Below, piece by piece: positions 46,625 to 57,922 of a stretch of DNA of 64,000 nucleotides (the first letter of the stretch is position 1; every line of letters starts with the position of its first letter). Made by a program: the position numbers and the translations under genes. The DNA is from Sternotherus odoratus (taxonomy: Eukaryota; Chordata; Testudines; Kinosternidae). The stretch lies in NCBI GenBank assembly GCA_032164245.1, contig JAVMKO010000002.1, forward strand, positions 176,954,920 through 177,018,919, in the 5' to 3' direction. Under the pieces are notes generated by a model. The model had not been told where the DNA came from and ran no database searches. It saw only the letters and a program-made list of their open reading frames with translations.

Positions 46625-46805
46625 TTGCTTTAGTCCAGTCTTGGGCCTACTCGGGTCCCTGCAGGATCACTGCCTAAAATGGTTAGTAACTGTAGCCTGT
46701 TGGTAACTGTAATTTGCTATTGCTATTTGTGTTTGGTGTTGCTTTTCTTGGATTCTTAGAAACCCATTGAAAATGAGATGCTAAATCTAAACATCCCCTT
46801 TGGAT
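46625..46805. repeat. Dispersed repeat, second copy
   Basis: This is the partner of 42600-42780. It lies directly before an antisense LTR-like repeat. Confidence 0.6.
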
Positions 46806-46859
46806 GTTTTGATGGCTTGGATCACAGAAACCACCTGGGAACTTCCACCGGATGTACTG

Positions 46860-47485
46860 AGACTACCTCTGAGCCCATTTCCCCTGGCAGCTTGGGACTT
46901 CTACAAACCCAGAACCAAATTTGGACCACGTCCCCCACATGTTGCAGGCTTAACTGAAAACAGCTGAAGAAGTGCCCCCTTCTTCAGCATTCAGATACTC
47001 AGCTCCCAATGGGGGCAAAACCCCAAATAAATCCATTTTACCCTGTATAAAACTTATACAGGGTAAACAAACTCATAAATTGTTCACCGTCTATAACACT
47101 GAGAGAGGGAGATGCACCGCTGTTTGCACCCCAGGTATTAATGCATACTCTGGATTAATTAATAAGTAAAAAGAAATGTTATTAAATACAGAAAGTAGAA
47201 TTTAAGGGATTCCAAGTAATAACAGATGGAACAAAGTGAACTACCAAGCAAAATAAAATAAAACAAGCAAGTAAGAAAACTGAATACAGACACAATCTCA
47301 CCCTCAGAGATATTTCAGTAAGCTTCTATCACAGATGGGACACTTCCTAGTCTGGGCACAATTCTTTCCCCTGGTACAGTCTTGTTCCAGCTCAGGTGGT
47401 AGCTAGGGGATTTCTCATGACTGCAGTCCCCTTTGTTCTGAGCTACTCTCTTATATAGCTCTTCCAAAAGGTGGGAATCCTTTGT
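46860..47485 (-). mobile_element. Older antisense LTR-like repeat, first part
   Basis: A block with GGATTCCAAGTAATAACAGATGG-like sequence near 47209 is shared, diverged, with 60700-60760. A 14-bp hairpin (TTTACCCTGTATAA and its complement, loop AAC) lies at 47037-47067. TTATATAGC near 47452 could be a TATA box read from the other side. The repeat is interrupted at 47490 by a solo LTR and continues at 48597. The class and the left limit are uncertain. Confidence 0.5.
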
Positions 47486-47490
47486 CCCTC

Positions 47491-48591
47491 TGTCACGTTA
47501 TTGAAATAATTCGGGACCATATAGATCATTGGTGCAACCAGGGTCCTATAGTGGCAGCAAATCTTATGTACAGGGGGTCATAATGGGTGTCTATGACCAG
47601 GTTATGAATTGCTAATTATGAATATGCCACTGATGTGTGTATCTTTTTGGAACTGAAGTTATGAATATTGGATATAGGGTGCCTGTACTTCAAACTTAGG
47701 CTTGGCTTCTGGGTGAAATCTCAGACAAGCTGGTGTTAACTTGAATGGCCTGCCTGATGGCCAGTTAAAGGGCCGTCAACTGCACAATGAACTCTGTCCA
47801 CACCCGAGGAGCCTCCCCAGGTATGGGACATGCCTGGGCAAAAACTGAATCATTGAGAGTCGGGTAATTGGACAATGTGGCTGTGAACCTTCAGTTTGTA
47901 ACCAGACTCTGCATAAGGAGGAGAAGGGTCTTCGCCCACAGGAGGAAGTCTATAAAGCCTGGAAGAACGTCCTCCATTTTGTCTTCTACCTTCAGTCTGT
48001 CTTGCTTCCAGCTCTGAATGGACTTTGCTACACAGGTGAACTCTGGACTAAGGTGCTGACCCATCCCTAAATGGGATGCTTTCTAAAGACTTTGATTTAA
48101 ACCTGCAGTTATTCTACCTTTGCTGCAAGCCTGAACCAAGATATTTGCCATTACTGCATGTAATTGATTTCTTTTAACCATTCCTAACCCTCACCTATAC
48201 CTTTTTCCTTGTATAATAAACCTTTAGTTATAGATTCTAAAGGATTGGCAACGGCGTGATTTGTGGGAAGATCTGATTTGTATATTGACCTGGGTCTGGG
48301 GCCTGATTCTTTGGAATTGGGGAGAACCGTTTTCTTTATTTGGGGTATTGGTTTTCATAACCATTAATCCCCAGGACAGGTGGCTGCTGGTGGTGATACT
48401 GGGAACCTGGAGTATTGCTTGTGTGACTTGTGGCTAGCCAGTGGGGCGAAACCAAAGTCTTTTCTGTTTGGCTGGGTTGGTTTGCCTTAGTGTAGAAAAC
48501 CCCCAGCTTTGGGCTGTAGTTGCTCCTTTGGAAGCAATCTGTCCTGATCTGACACTCACAGTTGGACCCCACCAGGAACAGCACTGTCACA
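47491..48591 (+). mobile_element. Solo LTR, 1101 bp, with promoter and poly(A) signal
   Basis: The element starts TGTCACGTTATTG and ends GCACTGTCACA, with the exact 5-bp duplication CCCTC at 47486-47490 and 48592-48596. A TATAAA box lies at 47951-47956 and an AATAAA signal at 48215-48220, in the order expected of U3-R-U5 on the + strand. No internal genes adjoin it. It could belong to an endogenous retrovirus or a gypsy-type element; a 5-bp duplication does not decide. Confidence 0.82.
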
Positions 48592-48596
48592 CCCTC

Positions 48597-48760
48597 TCTG
48601 GGTTCCCACCCTTTCTTCTAAATGGAAAAGCACCAGATTAAAGATGGATTCCAGTTCAGGTGACATGATCACATGTCACTGTAAGACCTCATTACCCACT
48701 TGCCAGCACACAGGTATTCAGGAACACTTCCAAGTAAACAGCCATCTACAGTCAATTGCC
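48597..48760 (-). mobile_element. Older antisense LTR-like repeat, second part
   Basis: The text TCTGGGTTCCCACCCTTTCT, then AAAAGCACCAGATTAAAGAT and GGTGACATGATCACATGTCA, continues directly from GTGGGAATCCTTTGTCCCTC at 47485 once the solo LTR and one copy of CCCTC are removed. Confidence 0.5.
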
Positions 48761-50445
48761 CTGATTAATGGGAGCCATCAAAATTACAAACCACCATTAA
48801 TGGCCCACACTTTGCATAATTACAATAGGCTCTCAGAGTTCTATTTCATATTTCTAGTTTCAGATACAGGACTGATCCATTTATACAAATAGGATGACCA
48901 CACTCAGTAGATTATAAGCTTTGTAATGCTACTTTACAAGAGACCTTTTGCATGAAGCATATTCCAGTTACATTACATTCAGTCATTAACATATTTTCAC
49001 AAAATCCTATAGAGTACAATGTCACAGATGCAAGAAAAGTGTCTGATACATCTTTATAGACCTTGGCAAATCAAACAGTGACACATACCTTGCAACCGAT
49101 TTTTATCTTAAATAACTACAAAATGTATCATTTGTTGAAAAGAAAAAAATCTACTTAATCTTTGCCATCTACTTGAAGATGAGTGTAGCAAAGACTATTT
49201 CCAAAGCTGTTGCAACTCAAAGGTGAATGCTAAAGGGCAATAAAAAAGAACTTACAGAGAAGCAGCTACAATCTTGGAATCCCTTTTCAGCCCTGATTCC
49301 GGCAAAACTCCCAATGATTGCAGTGAGAGTTAGGCTTTGTCATTTCAGTCCAAAATTGCCAGTGATGATGATGAGGAGGACTCTACAACCAGACAATCTT
49401 AAGCACCTTGCAAAGGATTCATCTGGGTGAGGTTATCAATTTACAAGGAGCACACATCTCTTTGGGATTTGAGATGATGATGGTTGGTTGGTTGGTTTCA
49501 GTCCTGGATCAGTTCAATAGACCAATTAGTCTGGTATTCTGACTCTCATACGGCCCAATAGAAGAGAGTCCAGAAGCAGATGTAAGGTTCCATTTTGGCT
49601 CATGCCATGAGATGGTAACTTACCCCATTGCTGACATTTCTTGCTAATCATATGTTTTCAATGCTTGTTCTAAGTTTGTCTGAGCCAAAATGGGATAAAG
49701 GCCTTAGTTAGGTCCACCGCACATAAAGCATGTCTCCTAACCTGATGCACTTGTGAAGGGGCTATTTCAAATTCAGCTGCATCTCATTTAAAAAGCACTA
49801 AGCTGAGGTTCTGTTAGTAGAGAACCCAACTGTGGACCCTTCACCATATTTTTAAAATTCATCTTAGCAAACAGACAGGACACCCTGAAGCCAGGTGCTA
49901 ATACAAAATTTATTTATGGCGAGTGTACAGAAGGGAGCTGTGATAAAATGACTCAGGTCTGGCTTTTGCTGCACTGATAGCCCTATGAATAACTTGCCAG
50001 AAGCCCAATGGCTACACCATCTTCCATATTCATGAGCACACTTTTAAAGTAAAACCAATGTACACAACCATACTAAATCACATTTGTATTTGCTGATACA
50101 GTGTTAACAACCAATGACTTGTAACTTTGTAGCTGATTATCTTTCCCCCTCCTTCTGTTTATACAGGGGAAGGGAGGATGGGAAGTAGTTTAGAACTCCA
50201 AAGTCCCATGTGCTACTCTTGGGCTGACCTGAGTTGTTTTTTTGTTTTTTTTAAAGTTGCCCTGTTATTTTCTAAGGCCAAACTTTTTGCCAGCGCTGTT
50301 TTTATAGCTACCATTGTCTGAAGTTCCATTTTAATTTGGAGTGCTGCTTTTGCTACTTCACACTATGCATACAGATAGAGCTTCTTAGGTGACGTTATTT
50401 CTGGTGCCTAAAAACTGATGGATAATTTTAATGTGTGTTGCATTT

Positions 50446-50486
<41 letters not shown>

Positions 50487-51040
50487 GGATTTAACATCCA
50501 TGCTATTTTACTTGAGAACACTTCTTTAGAGAAACCTGTCTGTGGGAATAAGCCACGCCATTTCTGATGTGACAATACCGAATGAAGACATTCCAAGATG
50601 TTGCCATATAGTAATACAAAATTATAGCAAGAAAGAACGTGTTTGTGAAAGAAGCCTGTTGAACAAACACTTTCCTTACAGTCTTCATCAAAATGGAGGC
50701 AGGAATAATACTAGGAGCCCTTATAAATCTGGTTCTGCTTCTTTAATGGGTAGTAGAAAAGCTATATGGTCAAACATATAGCTGCACCTCCAAAGGCCTT
50801 GTCTAGAGTAAGATTTGGAAGGTTTATGTGTAATATGTGTTAAAGGCCCAATGCCTTCTCTACACTGAGTTGTTAGCATGTGTTGGTTAATGTATGTTTA
50901 GCTAACATCATCTAAATCTGACACAATTGGCAACACATGCTAGCAGCTTCATGTAGGCAGCCACTACACCTTTAAAACGTATTAAACATCTGCCATTTGA
51001 AAGGTTATGATTTACTGAATATGAGTATCCTATTTGTATG
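48761..51040. other. Intergenic, nothing firm
   Basis: No gene or complete element is seen. A (CT)n microsatellite lies at 50449-50484. Confidence 0.5.
50449..50484. repeat. (TC)n microsatellite
   Basis: About 18 uninterrupted TC units. Confidence 0.97.
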
Positions 51041-51044
51041 CATG

Positions 51045-51365
51045 TATCATTTTTGTATCTGAAGCTAGGAATATTGGCTATGTATCTGCATTTCAAATAT
51101 GTTTACACTTGATTTGGGGAATGCCTACTAGACACAAGACTCTCAGTCTAGATAGCTGTCTGGGAAGGGCCCGTTCAAATTAATGAACCATTGGGGAGAA
51201 CAATAGGCCTTAGGAAAAGCCTGTCTCTCACCAGGGGGAACCTTCTGGAGGATGCTGCCAACAGCCTCCGGTTCATGGCTACTGTGACACTACAGGGAGA
51301 TGTGACCAGGTCACATGGTGCTGGACTCCATCTTGGGATATCAGTATTTTTCCACTGGACCAAGT
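51045..51365 (+). mobile_element. LTR fragment
   Basis: The stretch ATTTTTGTATCTGAAGCTAG, AATATTGGCTATGTATCTGC, then GTGACCAGGTCACATGGTGC and GACTCCATCTTGGGATATCA resembles the U3 part of the LTR at 47491 (compare TTTTTGGAACTGAAGTTATG and AATATTGGATATAGGGTGCC at about 47645-47685). No second end or duplication is found. Confidence 0.5.
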
Positions 51366-52189
51366 GAATGATATTTTTGTGCTATTTGCCGTTTCCTCCT
51401 GTGTTGTTCTCATGGAGTCACTGTAGCAAGTGGCAAACTATCTCAAATGGCATCGGGGGTAGGTGGGAGAGCCCCACCCAGTACTGAATGGGTGATTCTC
51501 CCAAACAGACATCCACAATACTGAGCCTCAGATTCAGTGAGGAAACATACACTGTGCTAATAAGGATCTGTGCTAAAAACAACCTGGACATTATTTAAAT
51601 CAAATTTTTGTACATTTCTCCCTCTTTGGCCCTTTCCTCATCCTGGAGAACTGGCCACTATAGTTAGCAACTTTGGGGTGACAGTGGCTCTCCCCATGTC
51701 CTGATCCTTTCAATAAATTCAACTGTATAAACCAAACCCCACAATTTAAAAAAGGCGTAGAATGTGTTTTTTTAATCACAGACTGAAATTATACAGATTT
51801 GGATTCTGACAGGCCCGTTACAAAGGGCCAGATACCCTTGCTGAGTAGCACCTTACTCCTTGAGTGGGCCTATTGACATCAATGTGTAAGTATAAGGATG
51901 TCGCAAGCTGTCCCCGGATAAGTGTGGTATGTGCAGAATTGCTGGCGCAACAGCACAAAAAATGACTCGTGAATATTTTCACCACTTAATGTGGCAAATT
52001 TGCTCTGTTGTCATTCATGGGATAGTTTTTGTTTTACAGAGGACTGCAGGTTTATTCTAACCAATGGACAAACATTTAATGGACTTTAGTGTACAGATGG
52101 TTTATGCTAGGAGTACATTGTGAGCTATTTAATAATACTATTTCAAATTTCTATTGTGGTAGCACTTTGGAGTTTACGATGATAATACC

Positions 52190-52378
52190 TAGCTTTTTTC
52201 ATCTGCAGATCTCAAAGGAGGTAAGTATCATTATCCCCATTTTGCTGATAGTGAAACTGTGACACAGAGGCAAACTGAACTGCCCAACTGCAGGCCAATG
52301 GCAGATCCAGGAATAAAACCCAGGTTTCTCAAATCCCAGTCCATTGACCTATCCATTAGATCACTCAGCTTCCCTTAA
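52190..52378 (-). mobile_element. MIR-type SINE
   Basis: The + strand reads the complement of MIR: TATCATTATCCCCATTTTGC, then GAAACTGTGACACAGAGGCA, AACTGCCCAACTGCAGGCCA and ATAAAACCCAGGTTTCTCAA. The core and the tRNA-like B-box region are recognisable. Confidence 0.85.
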
Positions 52379-52539
52379 TTATTAGTAATTTTCCTATTTG
52401 AAAGGTTTTGTCATCTGCAAAGGGAGCAGAAACTATCCCATCTGGCAAATCACACAGCTAGTGCATGAAAGACACGGTCGAATCAAGCTGCCTGTGAACA
52501 GTGTATGGAACGACTGCAAACCACTTCTAGGGGCAAGAA

Positions 52540-53770
52540 AAGTAGTTTAGTTTAGTTTCCATGTCTATTTCATGTCTATTGAATCTATGGTCTCCCTACA
52601 GTCTCTGAAGACTCTCTTCATTCTCTGACTGAATCAGATGCCTTTCAGTAAGATAATTTGTTCTTTCCAGCCATCCTTTCAGTAGTGTCACACCCTGAAA
52701 AGGCTTGGAGACCTGGCAGTGCAGCGGCTTTTCATTGTCAGAGTGATGGGAACATTTCTGGGATATGCAGCAATTCTGTTCCCCCACAGCAAGCACAAAC
52801 ACAATCTTGCAAAAGTCTTAGGGCTCACAGAGAACACTAGAACATCTGTGTCTGGTGCAAAAATCCAGAGTTTAGTAGCACCTCTCTCTGCGACATTGAT
52901 GGCATGCAAAATTATTTGAGTGTCAGTTTCTGCGTGGGAATTACAAAGTCACTCCCTTGAACGGTGTGAGGGAACAGCTTCATTACACCATGCAGTGACT
53001 AAATTCTTTTAGCAATTCTTTGCATGCTGGAGCATTTTTCCTGTGAGTTAACTCAGCCTTCGTGTGATTGAGACAGTAGCTTCTTCACCGGGATATTGGA
53101 GAAGTATGTGGAATCAATGATTTTTGTATTAGGTGCAATACCATGAAGTCTCATCTTTCTGGTAATATTTGAAGTTGATTACTCTGCACACATGTCAAAC
53201 ACAAGATGGGCTTCACCATAGGTCCAGTATTTTCTCTGTAGCCTCCTAACTAAATGTTCAGCCAAATCTCAGCAGGTGTTAACAATTTCTGCTTTGGGAG
53301 TTTGTGCCTCAGCCTTACCATCTATGCTGAAAGGGCTCTGCTGGCATAAAATGCCAGCCACACTGTTAATAGGTGCTGGCTTAGGAAGATCATGCAAGAT
53401 GTGCTTTAGTTTGCTTTTCACCTGGCACATATGTAGTGTTCTGTTGCATTCGAACACTGATCATGGTATGACGGAGAACTTGTACTTCCCTACAGTCTCA
53501 TGTAGCTCAACATTATGCTGAGAGCTGCACGCAGCTAGAAGATGAGCAAACTTTGACACGTCTGCAGTGAGCTCCGTAATAATCCCTGCTGCCTTCACTC
53601 TGACTCTGATTCTGACTTTTTTATTTGCATTCAAGCACACTTTAGTCTGTTCTTCTTGATTGGCCGAACCTTGGATAACTCCTTGGGTTTTGAAGGCTTC
53701 AGACAAGTCATGACCCAAAGTACCCATTCAATTGACATCTTTAACTATCTCATCACTGAGGACTGCTTTT
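52540..53770 (-). pseudogene. Decayed member of a multi-copy PDTDV/SGCDTT protein family
   Basis: Colinear but broken frames on the - strand give, from 5' to 3': a block near 53520-53560 with LLAACSSQHNVELHE; GKYKFSVIP at about 53465; LHMCQVKSKLKHILHDLPKP at about 53400; HLVRRLQRKYWTYGEAHLVF at about 53200; TQIILHAINVAERGATKLWI with APDTDVLV at about 52840-52920; and AALPGLQAFSGCDTT at about 52680-52725. I recognise the order and these motifs from a large family of repeated, unnamed proteins in fishes, reptiles and invertebrates. Several stops and frameshifts make it non-functional. The acidic PDTDV and GCD boxes resemble the metal-binding residues of FEN/PIN-like nucleases, which is inference only. 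The 5' end may reach 54,340. Confidence 0.6.
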
Positions 53771-54381
53771 GTCATGACATTAGTGAGCTCCAGTCCATCA
53801 TGTGTGAATGAGTTCCCAGTGCAAGTAAGTTCATCCTGTATCTTCTAAGTTGCCTCTTTTTGACATTTAACAACAAGTAATAAGTATAGAGGTTGCCTGG
53901 TTACTTCTGGGGAGTTCATCTCAGCCATGCTTAATGTATTGCTAGAAATTCAATGGAGTTCCAGCACTGTCAGGAAAAAATGGGAAAGAGCATTTGGATG
54001 CCAGGTTCTTCCCATCAACCCCTTCCCCCCAAGACCTGTCTTGCTCCTTGACCACAATATGCCACTTAAAGTATTAGTACAGGTCAGGCAATATTATTGT
54101 CAGGTTTGACTTCTGCTATGGATCCCTGAAGCTTCCACATACTGCAGGACAAAAGACTCTTCTGCAAAAATTTAGCAGCTGCAAAAAGTCTTCATATTAC
54201 TATTACACCAGCACTTTCCCCCACTTTTGATAGCACCATGTCTTTTGCAGCTTTTAAGGATATGTGCTGTAGGGGTGGCAGGTGTTCAGTTTGTAACCAG
54301 AAAGCCCAGTCAAAAAGGGACCCTGGCGTCTTTGATCAGTACTGCTGTTCAGGGCATTAAAAATCCAGTCAGTGGGTGTGT

Positions 54382-54680
54382 CACTGGCGTAGCTAGGCGG
54401 GTGCGGGGGGTGCGGACCGCACCGGGTGACACCCTCTCAGAGGGGTGATACCCGGCTCGGGCTGTTGGCGCCGGGCACCCCCGGGCCCACCCCGCGCTGC
54501 CTCTGGCCCCGGGCCGGCGGCAGGGGGCTGCAGGGTCCCGGCCGGAGCCGTGCGGGGAGCCCCGGGGGGGGGGGGAGAGGGGGCGCCCCGGCTGCTGCCT
54601 CCGCACGAGCGCGGGGGGGGGGGGGGGCGCCCCGGCTGCTGTCTCCGCAGTGGGTGACACCAACCCTAGCGACGCCACTG
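54382..54680. mobile_element. Non-autonomous hAT element, CASTGGCGTAGCTAGG family, 299 bp
   Basis: Ends are CACTGGCGTAGCTAGG and CCTAGCGACGCCACTG. The 8-bp duplication GGGTGTGT is exact at 54374-54381 and 54681-54688. The body is extremely GC-rich with two long G runs, which accounts for four overlapping spurious frames. Confidence 0.88.
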
Positions 54681-54688
54681 GGGTGTGT

Positions 54689-56174
54689 AGCAAAACCAAT
54701 GCAGTCTCCCTGCCTGCTGTGGCTCTGTGAAGCTCCTGAAATCAGGGGCACATCTTACATTTTGGGTATAATATTCAATGTAATACACAGGGTTGTGTGC
54801 GTGGATGTCTTTTGCATCAATGCATCTTAACTTTACTTCCATGCAACGTTCTCGTTAATGAAAGGAGAAGAAAATGACAAAATATTGAGAGAATTAAAAT
54901 GCAGTGGATCAAATCTTGCTTCACATTTCAAACAGCCATGGTAACTTATAAGTGAAAACTTTATTTTAAAAAGTTATAAAAATTGGCTCGGATCTGATTT
55001 ATAGTCTAATACTGCCACCTAGTGAACACTGAGATTAACACTAAAACGATTTTGAAATTTCTTAGGATAATTTCTTCCCCATTTTTATATTTCAAGATCA
55101 CATCTTTGTAATATTTTCAGACGTTGTTTTTTTCCTGGTCAGTAAGCTAAAATAATTTTAATGACTGACTCAGTACTCGGTGCACCATGCCACTATAAAA
55201 GGGTTCTTCTTTGGCTATTTGGATATGTACAGCAAGGGACAGGTGTACTTTAAAAAGAACAGCTCTCACTGCCTGACATAGGGATTCATTATAACCAATA
55301 GTTTATCAAGTTTTTTGTAGAAATTGTATGCCTAATATATTCATATATGTACACTTCTGGGTTGCATTGTATTTATCACCGCCACACTGACCACTCATTT
55401 CCAAAATGACATTAACCTAGAGATCAGAAATGGGAATAGTCATTCTTATAAGTGTGACATATTTACAGTCTGATATCTTAAGGTTAATAGTGGCTAATAG
55501 TGAGATGCTCATCTGTGCCGGTTAGAAAGGGATTTACAGTCTCCACTTTGTCCCAATTATATTACATTGCAGTTAGGTGCATAGTGGGGTTTTGTATTCG
55601 GAAACATCAAGTATTGATCACTGCCAGAGAACACACATGGGATGCTTAATCTTTCCCTCTCTCTTTCTCTTTCAGTAACATCTTCTGATTCACTGGACTG
55701 TCAAAGAAAATAGCTCTTTGGTGATGGGTTGATTTAGAATACCAGTGCAAATGAACTGGTCTCTTAACTGTGGAAGATGAAATTGGAGAGGGGAGGGGAA
55801 TCACGTCACTGTTTCTCTTTAAACATTTATCTATTCACAGCTGGTCTGATTTTACAAAGTATGTGAACCATCTGAAACAGCCATCTATGTAATGTCCAAA
55901 AAAGTATTGAAGACAGAAACTTACCATCGGTAACTTGATCTGTTGTGTAGTTGTCCCCCTTCTCTGACATATTTGTCTTTTGACCCAAAATGGATGCCTG
56001 ATGGAACAAGTAAATACTGTATGATTTTGTTCACTGGACAGGGTGAGAAGTCATTTTTTTCTTTTTGATAATTTTTAGTGATAGGAATGCTTATTTTGTG
56101 CCATCCTGCTTTTCCCCTTCTTCCTCCTCTCTCCCCCACCCTTCCCTCTGTGTGTAACCTGCATAGAGGAAAGG
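54689..56174. other. Intergenic, nothing recognisable
   Basis: No repeat, exon or RNA gene can be supported. Confidence 0.5.
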
Positions 56175-56177
56175 TAA

Positions 56178-56388
56178 GTCTGGGCTACACTGAGGGGGTG
56201 GACATTTTGAACTAAGATATGCAACTCCCCTGTTGACTCCGTTTACTCCTCTTGCGGAGCTGGAGTTCCAGAGTCGACGGGGACCGTGTTCGGGGATTGA
56301 TTTGTTGGGTCTAGACAAGACGCGATAAATCAATCCCCAATACATCGAACACTGCGCGCTCATCTGGTGGGTAGCATAGACGTACCCT
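56178..56388. mobile_element. Harbinger-like MITE, 211 bp
   Basis: The left end GTCTGGGCTACACT and the right end, complement AGGGTACGTCTATGCTACCC, match the termini of the copy at 10971-11257. The internal GATTGATTTGTTGGGTCTAG and GATAAATCAATCCCC stretch is shared too. The left flank is TAA but the right flank is TAG/TTA-like, so the target duplication is uncertain. Confidence 0.6.
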
Positions 56389-57667
56389 TAGTTTGTATTG
56401 GTGCAATTTGCTTACCAATTCTGTGCTATGGAGGTCTGACATAAGGTATTTGCACAGACCATGAATTTGTATCCTTGAAAGGGACTAGAGCTGGATTTTT
56501 TGTAGGAACCCTCTAAATGGTAAAGGATAGAAATTGAAATAGGATTCACTGTCTCCTCTCCCATCCCCATTAGGAATCCTGTACCAGTCTTTATGATAGG
56601 AAAGTTACACACACAATATTAGCAATTTCACATTTTTTTTACTGAATAACACTGCAGAAGATAAACCATTACAGTACATCAATTATAACGTACCCAAGCT
56701 AGCCTAACATCTCTCACTAGAAATTGTTTTCCTCTTATTTATATATATATAAAATATAAACCTCACAACACAAACCCGGGGTTTGGGACTTTTGACAATT
56801 GAAGGTCTTTTGTTTTCACATCAGCTTACTCTGGGTATTACAGTGACAACTAGATAAAACATTTAGTTGTCCCACAGAACCACTTGTTTCAGGATCTACA
56901 ATGTTGAGCACATGCACAACTTCAAATTTAAAATGCCCAACTATTTATGTAACTGTTACTAGGCTCACACGGTTCCTTTGGTTCAGTAATGTGACAAAAC
57001 TCTCAGAGATATCCAGCCACCAGTAAACGATTTCTCCTTTATGGTGCTTTCCCACGCTTTAATCTCACAGATTTCTGTAAAATTACTGGAAACTGCATTG
57101 AAATGGAGAACTGTACCCACAGATTCAGTCTGTATTACCCCTGGTAGCTCTAGAATCTTCATGCTGGGCTAGGTTGGATTTTACTGGGTTCAGCATAGTT
57201 ATCGGTTTTGTTTCTCTGATAGAACTTGCCACTGATTGGTCAGGCGCTTACAGCAAAATGTCTGCCCTTAATGAAAACGTATGAAGTGCCTTCAAAACAG
57301 CTCCTTAGCATGATTAGCAGCTTCTTGTACTCCCTCTAGTGTGCTGAAATAGTAACTATTGGTTTTCTGTCACCCAATCCTTGATACTGTGTCTTGCTGG
57401 GAATGTTTCCATATCTACTCAGAGCAAGTAGATGCAGCTGCTGTAATTACAGCAATAAGGCCCTTGGCTGAACACAAGAAAAAGGAAAGGGTAAGGTGGG
57501 GGACTCTTTCTCACCCCACAAATAACCGCTGGCCTTTGCAGGTAGTACAGTGGAAAGAGAGGCTTTCTTATGGCACAGTATATGTTACTGGGGCGCTAAT
57601 CTGAGACCTCTGTGACTTGATGCACTCTCTGAATGCCTTCAGAAAGCACTTGCAAACCAGTTTGCAC
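56389..57667. other. Intergenic, nothing recognisable
   Basis: AT-rich sequence with no supportable feature. Confidence 0.5.
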
Positions 57668-57680
57668 CTCTTTCATGAGG

Positions 57681-57909
57681 TAACAAAGTCCTGTGGCACC
57701 TTAAAGACTAACTATAAAGTTTTGAAGCATAAGCTTTCGTGGGCTAATACCCACTTCGTCGGCCTCTGGACACTTCCACTGCTTGCATCCGACGAAGTGG
57801 GTATTAGCCCACGAAAGCTTATGCTTCAAAACTTTATAGTTAGTCTTTAAGGTGCCACAGGACTTTGTTACCTCTGCTATTCCAGACTAACACAGCTACC
57901 TCTCCAATT
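57681..57909. mobile_element. PLE-derived foldback insertion with 86-bp perfect inverted repeat
   Basis: Exact 13-bp copies of CTCTTTCATGAGG flank the insert (57668-57680 and 57910-57922). The sequence 57677-57762 is the exact reverse complement of 57789-57874, with a 26-bp spacer. Each arm is the 3' terminal sequence of the PLE subfamily also seen at 31185. Beyond the right arm, the tip AGACTAACACAGCTACCTCT is found on one side only. There is no coding sequence. Confidence 0.92.
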
Positions 57910-57922
57910 CTCTTTCATGAGG

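Noticed and set aside
50449..50484. CRISPR-like or other functional array
   Set aside because: Simple (TC)n microsatellite; no spacer structure exists here or elsewhere in the window.
54349..54830. Several 70-134-codon frames on both strands
   Set aside because: They fall on the GC-rich hAT element at 54382-54680 and its edges.
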